The notes under the pieces are model-generated. The model did not search any database. It had not been told where the DNA came from and saw only the letters and a program-made list of their open reading frames with translations. Shown here piece after piece: positions 22,823 through 23,613 of a DNA stretch of 23,613 bases (its first letter is position 1; every line of letters begins with the position of its first letter). The DNA is from Acidimicrobiaceae bacterium (GTDB lineage Bacteria > Actinomycetota > Acidimicrobiia > Acidimicrobiales > Acidimicrobiaceae), in NCBI GenBank assembly GCA_013044365.1, contig JABEUP010000225.1:1-23613 (forward strand), written 5' to 3'. Both the position numbers and the translations under genes were made by a program.

Positions 22823-23613
22823 GTGTCGAAGGTAATGGAGTTGACCAGTTTGGCAGTGGGATTTGCCAGGGTACTACGAGGTGCTGGGGTCAGAGTTCCC
22901 ACTGACCGCGTTTCTTCGTTTGCACACGCTCTTGGCGTGCTCGGGGTCGGATCAAAGGAAATTGTATACCGATGTGCTATGGCAACACTGGTTTCCCGGC
23001 CCGAAGATTTTCCAGTGCTGGATGCCTGTTTCGCAGCATGGTGGTTGTCGATTCCTATTGCTGGCGCTGAAGCTGGGACTGAGGAGATCAACATCTCGAT
23101 AGAGGTCGACGACGGCGAGGAAGATCGTGACGATAATCCCGACAGTGGTTCAGATGCATTCGAACCGGATTTAACTTTACGGCTCAGGTATTCAGATAAC
23201 GAGGTCTTAAAAGACAAGGACTTTGCGCATTGTACTCAAGCGGAGTTGGACGAGGCTGCAAGAGCAATGGACAGGATCGCGCTGGTGCTCCCCCGGCGTC
23301 GAAGTACACGAAGGGTATCTTCTAATTCCCGCCGCGGTGCGATAGATATCAGGAGGAGCGTAAAATCAGCGTTAGCCCATCAGGGTGAGCCAATACGGGT
23401 AAAGCACAGAGTGAATACGACGAGACCGAGAAGGATCGTACTTTTATGTGATGTATCAGGTTCGATGGAACCTTATGCCAGGGCGCTTATTCGATTTTTG
23501 CACTCTGCGGTTGCCGCGGGGATTCGAGTCGAGGCTTTTACCTTCAGCACAAGTTTGACCAGGATTACCCGGGAGCTCAGTTGGAAGGATCCCGATGTCG
23601 CGCTATCAAGAGC
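22823..23613 (+). CDS. coxE: VWA-domain protein CoxE-like, 3' end beyond window
   Basis: A partial gene with 263 codons visible and the frame open to the window edge. Its GTG abuts the coxD stop with no gap, so translation is coupled; ATG 22835 is an in-frame alternative. The N-terminal part (GFARVLRGAGVRVPTDRV) matches the CoxE/VWA family. A strongly acidic stretch follows at about 90-110, then an Arg-rich segment (LPRRRSTRR), then the von Willebrand A domain. The metal-ion-dependent adhesion site CDVSGSMEPY has DVSGS at 210-214. CoxE works with the CoxD ATPase in cofactor maturation in Oligotropha; MoxR-VWA pairs generally act as chaperones. The MIDAS Thr and Asp residues further along lie outside the window. 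Confidence 0.93.
   Translation, partial: MSKVMELTSLAVGFARVLRGAGVRVPTDRVSSFAHALGVLGVGSKEIVYRCAMATLVSRPEDFPVLDACFAAWWLSIPIAGAEAGTEEINISIEVDDGEEDRDDNPDSGSDAFEPDLTLRLRYSDNEVLKDKDFAHCTQAELDEAARAMDRIALVLPRRRSTRRVSSNSRRGAIDIRRSVKSALAHQGEPIRVKHRVNTTRPRRIVLLCDVSGSMEPYARALIRFLHSAVAAGIRVEAFTFSTSLTRITRELSWKDPDVALSR

Noticed and set aside
22588..23217. 209-codon reverse-strand frame opposite coxD and coxE
   Set aside because: Antisense shadow of two well-supported genes; Ser/Thr-rich translation typical of the complement of coding DNA.
1..23613. CRISPR arrays, insertion sequences, prophage genes or rRNA
   Set aside because: No regularly spaced repeats, transposase or integrase motifs, or rRNA segments were seen on either strand.

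Overview
The window looks like the chromosome of a high-GC-lineage actinobacterium whose own GC content is moderate (close to half by eye), most likely a member of the Acidimicrobiia. This rests on gene order: an RlpA-domain gene, rsmA, ispE, tRNA-Gln, glmU, prs, rplY, pth, mfd, a SurA-like lipoprotein, mazG, eno and ftsB form an actinobacterial housekeeping neighbourhood (compare rpfB-ksgA-ispE and glmU-prs-rplY-pth-mfd-mazG-eno-ftsB of mycobacteria). The species assignment is inference; no rRNA or other diagnostic marker is present.

Layout. Positions 1-2021: the 3' end of a cell-wall RlpA-like protein, then rsmA and ispE, tightly spaced. Positions 2022-2912: non-coding apart from tRNA-Gln(UUG) at 2333-2405. 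Positions 2913-3911: a GAF-GGDEF diguanylate cyclase inserted into the conserved order. Positions 3912-4521: non-coding, with several strong inverted repeats before glmU. Positions 4522-7771: glmU (missing the end of its acetyltransferase domain), prs, rplY (short form) and pth (canonical start codon problematic). Positions 7782-11228: mfd. Positions 11533-15717: SurA-like foldase lipoprotein, YabN-type mazG, eno and ftsB/divIC. Positions 15879-16814: heme A synthase. Positions 17068-23613 (window edge): an IclR-type regulator followed by coxS-coxL-coxM-coxD-coxE. This is a molybdenum hydroxylase operon in the S-L-M order with the AYRGAGR active-site motif of form II (CODH-like) enzymes, plus a MoxR AAA+ ATPase and a VWA-domain maturation partner.

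How the genes fit together. The left two thirds serve core functions: cell-wall precursor supply (glmU, ispE), PRPP supply (prs), ribosome maturation and translation quality (rsmA, rplY, pth), transcription-coupled repair (mfd), nucleotide-pool cleaning (mazG), glycolysis (eno), envelope protein folding and division (surA-like, ftsB). The heme A synthase points to an aa3-type cytochrome oxidase and aerobic respiration. The right third encodes an oxidative molybdoenzyme whose substrate cannot be fixed from sequence, under probable IclR control.

Most notable points: (1) GlmU stops before its acetyltransferase catalytic histidine, with prs following 5 nt later, so this is a clean truncation and not a local frameshift; (2) pth has a Shine-Dalgarno sequence correctly placed only for an AUC start; (3) almost every housekeeping gene starts with GTG or TTG, whereas iclR and coxSLM start with ATG; (4) iclR and ctaA look leaderless or nearly so; (5) structured, partly mutually exclusive hairpins lie upstream of glmU and iclR. 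No IS element, CRISPR array or rRNA was seen.
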